The position numbers were made by a program, and so were the translations under genes. The notes under the pieces are model-generated. The model did not search any database, was not told the origin of the DNA, and saw only the letters and a list, made by a program, of their open reading frames with translations. A DNA stretch of 52,159 nt, from positions 1-52,159 of the forward strand of contig NZ_WNLA01000032.1 in the NCBI RefSeq assembly GCF_009720865.1. The letters run 5' to 3'. This DNA comes from Pseudoduganella ginsengisoli (GTDB taxonomy: Bacteria > Pseudomonadota > Gammaproteobacteria > Burkholderiales > Burkholderiaceae_D). Shown piece after piece: positions 49,093 to 52,159 of the stretch (its first letter is position 1; each line of letters opens with the position of its first letter).

Positions 49093-50130
49093 ATGAGCAG
49101 CGAACAAGCCCCAATCAAGCCTCATCACATGGCCCAATTCCTTGATGAAGACGACCCCACTCCGCTGAGCCCCCTGATGAAAGCGGTTGCTAAATTGCAA
49201 CAAAACGTAGCGAGCCGGGGTGAACCAAAAGAAGCAGTCATGGAAACGGAGAGTCAAGAGAATGCTCAGCTTGACTTATTCGTGGCAGATTTGCTCGACT
49301 ATAGCTTTAAAGATGACATGACAACGATGGATGCGCCGCTGTTCTCGTTGTCTACACGGCCGGATATGGATACTTGGCGTTGGGAAAGCAGCGACAAAAA
49401 GCGTTGGCTTGAAGTTATGCCCTCGGCAAAGGGGCGAGCAACGATGAATGACAAGGACTTGCTCATTTATCTTACCTCTCAACTTGTCGCCGCCATGAAC
49501 TCAGCGAAGGCGAGGGGGGAGAAGATGCCAGGGCGCCGCGTCCGCTTTGTAACCTATGACTTCCTCAAAACAACAAAACGGGGAACTGATAACAAGTCTT
49601 ATGAACTGTTTGAGGACACCTTAGATCGACTCCAGGGAACACGGTTCAAAACGAATATTCCCATCGACAAGAACATGGATGAGCGAAACAATTTCGGTTT
49701 AATCGAATCCGCGAATTACATCATCAAAACTCTTCCAAGCGGTAAGAAACGAATGGTTGCAATTGAAGTGACCATATCGAAGTGGCTCTATCGAACAATG
49801 GAATTGCGCCATGTTTTAACGATCAGTGACCGATACTTTGATTTGCGCCCAACAGTAAAAAGGCTTTACGAACTGGCCAGGAAACACGTAGGCGAGCAAG
49901 CAGAATTCATGATGAAAGAGGAAACTCTTTACGAGAAAACGGCTAGTAAAGGCGGAATGCGAGAGTTTCGACGGATATTGAAAGAAATTATCGAACGGGA
50001 CGAAGTACCTGATTACCGCTTCCAGCGGGACGACTCCAACCCTAAATGCGTTTGGGTCAAAATGTATCAGAAAGACACTAAGAAATTCGCACTAGCCTTC
50101 GCTAAGCAATTCCCGCAACAGAAGAAGTAA
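49093..50130 (+). CDS. repA: RepA replication initiator, RPA family
   Basis: A 345-residue replication initiator of the RPA (plasmid replication initiator A) type, judged from DAPLFSLSTRPDMDTWRW, NDKDLLIYLTSQL, and SRTMELRHVLTISDRYFDLRPTVKRLYELARKH-like blocks with a winged-helix look. It is not TrfA. ATG 49093 follows AGGAAATATC; the in-frame start at 49039 has no ribosome-binding site. It occupies the trfA slot next to trbA and behind a trfA-type promoter. The iterons at 51335-718 are its likely targets. RPA-type RepA is what I associate with pSB102/pIPO2-like (PromA) plasmids. Confidence 0.85.
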   Translation: MSSEQAPIKPHHMAQFLDEDDPTPLSPLMKAVAKLQQNVASRGEPKEAVMETESQENAQLDLFVADLLDYSFKDDMTTMDAPLFSLSTRPDMDTWRWESSDKKRWLEVMPSAKGRATMNDKDLLIYLTSQLVAAMNSAKARGEKMPGRRVRFVTYDFLKTTKRGTDNKSYELFEDTLDRLQGTRFKTNIPIDKNMDERNNFGLIESANYIIKTLPSGKKRMVAIEVTISKWLYRTMELRHVLTISDRYFDLRPTVKRLYELARKHVGEQAEFMMKEETLYEKTASKGGMREFRRILKEIIERDEVPDYRFQRDDSNPKCVWVKMYQKDTKKFALAFAKQFPQQKK

Positions 50131-50131
50131 T

Positions 50132-50677
50132 ATGAAAGAGAACGAATTTGAACTTTTGGCAACTTTGCTGCGCTCGCATGGTAACGTCCGCCTGGCTGCT
50201 AAAGCTGTGCTTCTGGAAGGAATAGGCCCAGCAGAAGCAGCGCGGCGGTTTGATATCTTACATCCTCAGTCCGTAACGAACTCTCATAAACGCTTCCAGA
50301 GCACGCACCGCAAGATAGAGGCAGTCTACCGCCCTACTGGCGTCGACGCGAACAACTCAGCCAAGCAAGTACTTTCGGACCAACAACGTATAAATGAACT
50401 GGAAATTGCGCTGCAAGGCTGTGTTGACTACCTGAAAAGACTTCCTGCGGTCCCGGAGACACTGCTCCAAGTCAGGAAATTTGAGGAAGTCTTGAGTAAG
50501 GATAGTGCTACCAGTATCCCCAAACTGAGCGGTGGTTCTTATACAGATGCGGGAGCGCCTGTAGTACGTGTGAATATTGTTGGTGATAAGGCTACTGTTT
50601 CGACGGGGATGCCGGCGAACTTGGAGCATTCCCTTTGGGAAATTCTTACTTCCGGTGTGGAGGTTGAGTTGAAATAA
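50132..50677 (+). CDS. KorA/TrfB-like helix-turn-helix protein
   Basis: A 181-residue protein whose N-terminal ~55 residues resemble the TrfB/KorA DNA-binding module (LAAKAVLLEGIGPAEAARRFDI ... SVTNSHKRF). The rest has a helical middle (INELEIALQGCVDYLKRL) and an unrecognised C-terminal domain. It starts one base after the repA stop and so shares its transcript. It lacks the C-terminal dimer module of KorA and TrbA. It may be a copy-number regulator acting with RepA; inferred from position. Confidence 0.65.
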   Translation: MKENEFELLATLLRSHGNVRLAAKAVLLEGIGPAEAARRFDILHPQSVTNSHKRFQSTHRKIEAVYRPTGVDANNSAKQVLSDQQRINELEIALQGCVDYLKRLPAVPETLLQVRKFEEVLSKDSATSIPKLSGGSYTDAGAPVVRVNIVGDKATVSTGMPANLEHSLWEILTSGVEVELK

Positions 50678-50704
50678 TGGGTTGCCGCAGACGCGGCAAC
50701 CCAT
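50677..50704 (+). terminator. hairpin after the repA operon
   Basis: A perfect 12-bp stem (ATGGGTTGCCGC / GCGGCAACCCAT) with a 4-base AGAC loop, starting at the stop codon of the preceding gene. No T-tract follows (AGAATG), so it is a possible rho-dependent terminator or mRNA-stabilising hairpin. Confidence 0.65.
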
Positions 50705-50763
50705 AGAATGAAGGGAATAATTGAAGTTTCTTGCTGCCGGTCGGCTAGGCCGACGCCACAGCA

Positions 50764-50949
50764 TTACAGGCAGTTGCTATTGAACCATTCGTTTGCCGTC
50801 ATCCCTGCGTCTTCGCCGCCCTCGTACTCGCGACGAAACCATTCTTCATTGTCGTAAGGGACTTGGCGCGCTTCCAGCATGTCCATGCCAAGTGTACTCA
50901 AGTGCCGCGCTACGTCAGCGGCCCATGCGTCAAAATCGTTTGCTCGTGC
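50764..50949 (-). CDS. hypothetical protein, 62 aa
   Basis: Unrecognised. An acidic protein of about 62 residues (FDAWAADVARHLSTLG, then NEEWFRREYEGGEDAG). A near-perfect ribosome-binding site (AGGAGGAAAG) lies just upstream of TTG 50952; the first codon is placed there, so the true coding start is 50952. It is the second gene of a small leftward operon with the 48-aa gene at 50996-51142. Confidence 0.62.
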   Translation of the reverse strand, partial: ARANDFDAWAADVARHLSTLGMDMLEARQVPYDNEEWFRREYEGGEDAGMTANEWFNSNCL

Positions 50950-50995
50950 CAAGTCTTTCCTCCTAGTTACAGATATGTATCAGCTCGCGTCACGT

Positions 50996-51142
50996 TTATT
51001 CCAAGATATTGACACGCACCCAGGTTTCAACACCATGCCTCATCGTCAGCACAAATGCGCCATTGCTTTGAGCGCGCATTTCCGGTGGCAATGCGAACCA
51101 ATCACGTTTGCTCATGTTGATGATAGAATTTCCAGTATTCAT
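50996..51142 (-). CDS. hypothetical protein, 48 aa
   Basis: Unrecognised. A 48-residue protein beginning MNTGNSIINMSKRDWFALPP and ending WVRVNILE. ATG 51142 follows GAGGTCGAAAT, a good ribosome-binding site. The next gene's AGGAGG lies about 40 bp after its stop. Together they form a short leftward operon behind the operator-bearing promoter at 51226-51267. Small size and tight pairing allow a toxin-antitoxin guess but give no proof. Confidence 0.6.
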   Translation of the reverse strand: MNTGNSIINMSKRDWFALPPEMRAQSNGAFVLTMRHGVETWVRVNILE

Positions 51143-51171
51143 ATTTCGACCTCGTATGTTGAAGTATGGAA

Positions 51172-51211
51172 GATGCCCAAACAGGTTCCCGCCTTTTGGG
51201 CATCGCTTTTT
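51172..51211 (+). terminator. rho-independent terminator (rightward)
   Basis: A 10-bp stem (GATGCCCAAA / TTTGGGCATC) with a 13-base loop followed by GCTTTTTG on the plus strand. No rightward gene ends just before it, so it probably stops read-through from the repA operon ahead of the iterons. Confidence 0.75.
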
Positions 51212-51225
51212 GTACTACACGACAG

Positions 51226-51267
51226 ATTATACACGTTTAGACGTTACATGCAAACGTCTAAACGTGT
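51226..51267 (-). promoter_or_regulatory. minus-strand promoter with 15-bp inverted-repeat operator
   Basis: On the minus strand: -35 TTTGCA (51254-51249), a 17-bp spacer, and consensus -10 TATAAT (51231-51226). A perfect 15-bp inverted repeat (51231-51245 and 51253-51267, 7-bp spacer) covers both elements, so a bound dimer would block it. The half-site ACGTTTAGACGTT differs from the KorA, KorB and KorC sites, implying a separate regulator, perhaps one of the two small proteins it drives. Confidence 0.78.
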
Positions 51268-51334
51268 GTTTCGTGGTTTTTCGGATAATTCTCGGAGGTT
51301 TGCAGCCCCATTCAAGCCCATTTCTGGAGTGTTA

Positions 51335-51439
51335 TCGCGGGTTTACCCATACCAATTCAAGGTTTCAGCCACAATCTGACAAGGGATTACCCACAAGAAA
51401 TCAAGGGTTTGCCCATATCGCATTCAAGGTATTAACCAC
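51335..51439 (+). other. oriV: oriV iteron cluster: five 16-bp iterons at 22-bp spacing
   Basis: Iterons start at 51335, 51357, 51379, 51401 and 51424, so each is two helical turns from the next. Consensus TCAAGGKTTTACCCAC; copies differ from it by one to four bases. A sixth, decayed copy may start at 51312 (TCAAG only). AT-rich DNA follows (51440-51535), the expected melting region. This is the probable vegetative origin, bound by RepA. Confidence 0.88.
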
Positions 51440-51553
51440 GGAAAAAACAATTAAATTGTTTATTATCAGCAAGTTACGACACCGACTCGCCAAGTTTGCG
51501 AAAGTGTTAACATACTTATCAATATAACGAGCAAAAACGACCCGCCGCCTCTA

Positions 51554-51727
51554 GGGGCTTCGCCCCGCCGGCTCCTCCGCTTCGCTCCGCCCGCGCCTAA
51601 AGGCGCTCCCGCCCGGCACCCCAGGGGCTTTGCCCCTCGGCCTTACGGCCTCACCCACTATCGTGAGCGCTAAAGCGCTTAGATCGCCGCTCGCGGCGAT
51701 TGACTGCAAAGGGGATACCCCTTTGCA
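51554..51727. other. cluster of seven perfect short hairpins beside the origin
   Basis: Perfect inverted repeats at 51554-51566, 51593-51606, 51623-51637, 51639-51650, 51666-51679, 51683-51700 and 51705-51727 (the last with 10-bp arms). Loops are 2-4 bases. No gene is supported in 51440-51860. Single-strand folding here could serve as a lagging-strand or conversion start, or a protein-binding site; function unknown. Confidence 0.8.
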
Positions 51728-51876
51728 ATCCCATACTACGCCACCGCTAACAATTAAAAATACAACTTCTTCATGCAACGAAAATCCTTGTTTTACTCCA
51801 AGAGAGGGGCCTTATGTCTACAGACTCGGCCAGCTTAACGCCGGCTACATGATACGGTGGGCGCCGGTGACTTCGC

Positions 51877-51952
51877 GGCAAATCATCGATGAGATATCAA
51901 GGTTTTACCCACACTTACCAGGAATTCAGTCGATTACGTTTCCCCCTCCCCT
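51877..51952. repeat. 76-bp direct repeat flanking array A (left copy, with perfect iteron)
   Basis: Left partner of 362-438. It contains a perfect iteron TCAAGGTTTTACCCAC at 51897-51912, followed by CCAGGAAT and TTACGTTTCCCCCTCCCCT. The 115-bp array starts immediately after it, at about 51961. Confidence 0.85.
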
Positions 51953-51960
51953 CCTATCTG

Positions 51961-52159
51961 GCCTGGTTACGGTCGACGTGGCCGGCGCACGAGCTGGTGA
52001 ACGTGGCCGGCGCCACCGGCAAGCGCATCGAGCGGCAATGTGGCGCCGGCCGGCACCTGGTCGGCCAACTGTACGGCCTGGCCGTGGTCGACGTGGCCGG
52101 CGCACGAGCTGGTGAACGTGGCCGGCGCCACCGGCAAGCACATCGAGTGGCAACGTGGC
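51961..52159. repeat. 115-bp repeat array A, left part
   Basis: Continues across the circle junction into 1-356; bases 52033-52159 are the duplicated terminal overlap and should be counted once. The first unit is partial, beginning near GGCCTGGTTACGG. Confidence 0.9.

Noticed and set aside
51961..52159. Array resembling a CRISPR
   Set aside because: Units are contiguous with no unique spacers, 115 bp long, and no cas gene is present.

Overview
The window is one complete circular plasmid. Its first 127 bases (1-127) recur exactly as its last 127 bases (33-base offset: 52033-52159), so the true circle is about 52,032 bp. Nearly every backbone gene resembles the IncP-1 (RK2-like) set in sequence and order, which points to a betaproteobacterial (Burkholderiales-type) or similar environmental host. 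I found no transposase, insertion sequence, tRNA, rRNA, CRISPR array or antibiotic-resistance gene. All family calls rest on motifs and on remembered RK2 proteins; no database search was run.

Layout. The origin spans the circle junction: a 22-bp-spaced iteron cluster (51335-51439), a run of seven perfect hairpins (51554-51727), a GC-rich array of 115-bp repeats, and solitary iterons up to 718. Next comes an IncP-like control region: klcA and korC, kleE, korA-incC-korB, kfrB-kfrC (792-5361). The Tra1 region follows with traM-L-K leftward, oriT near 7154-7201, and traJ-I-(H)-G-F-E-D-C rightward (5358-18133). A reduced prepilin peptidase and small orphan genes follow (18176-20158). A second 115-bp repeat array (20169-20470) leads into an accessory segment with a LexA-box gene, two orphan genes and an acetolactate-synthase-like enzyme (20528-23728).

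The rest reads leftward and is one long conjugation region: trbA-B-C-D-E-F-G-H-I-J-L (48872 down to 37426), then a complete R64-like thin-pilus locus (37416 down to 27668), then a CAP lipoprotein, a prolyl-4-hydroxylase-like oxygenase, the TrbN transglycosylase, a zeta-toxin cluster and a small lipoprotein (27512 down to 23846). Thus a type IV pilus locus sits inside an IncP-type trb region. Its first gene is a chimera of a TrbG/VirB9 N-terminal domain and a TcpQ/PilL C-terminal domain. On the other side, divergent from trbA, an RPA-family repA occupies the place that trfA holds in RK2.

Control. Exact RK2-type operators tie the plasmid together: five KorA sites (TTTAGCTAAA core), eight perfect and one near-perfect KorB sites (TTTAGCSGCTAAA), and two KorC sites. 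Three promoters (korA, repA, and the CAP-P4H-trbN operon) share one design: KorB site, TTGAC-type -35, 17-bp spacer, KorA site over a TAAACT -10. Replication, partition, transfer and the CAP-oxygenase-zeta operon therefore appear to be one coregulated unit.
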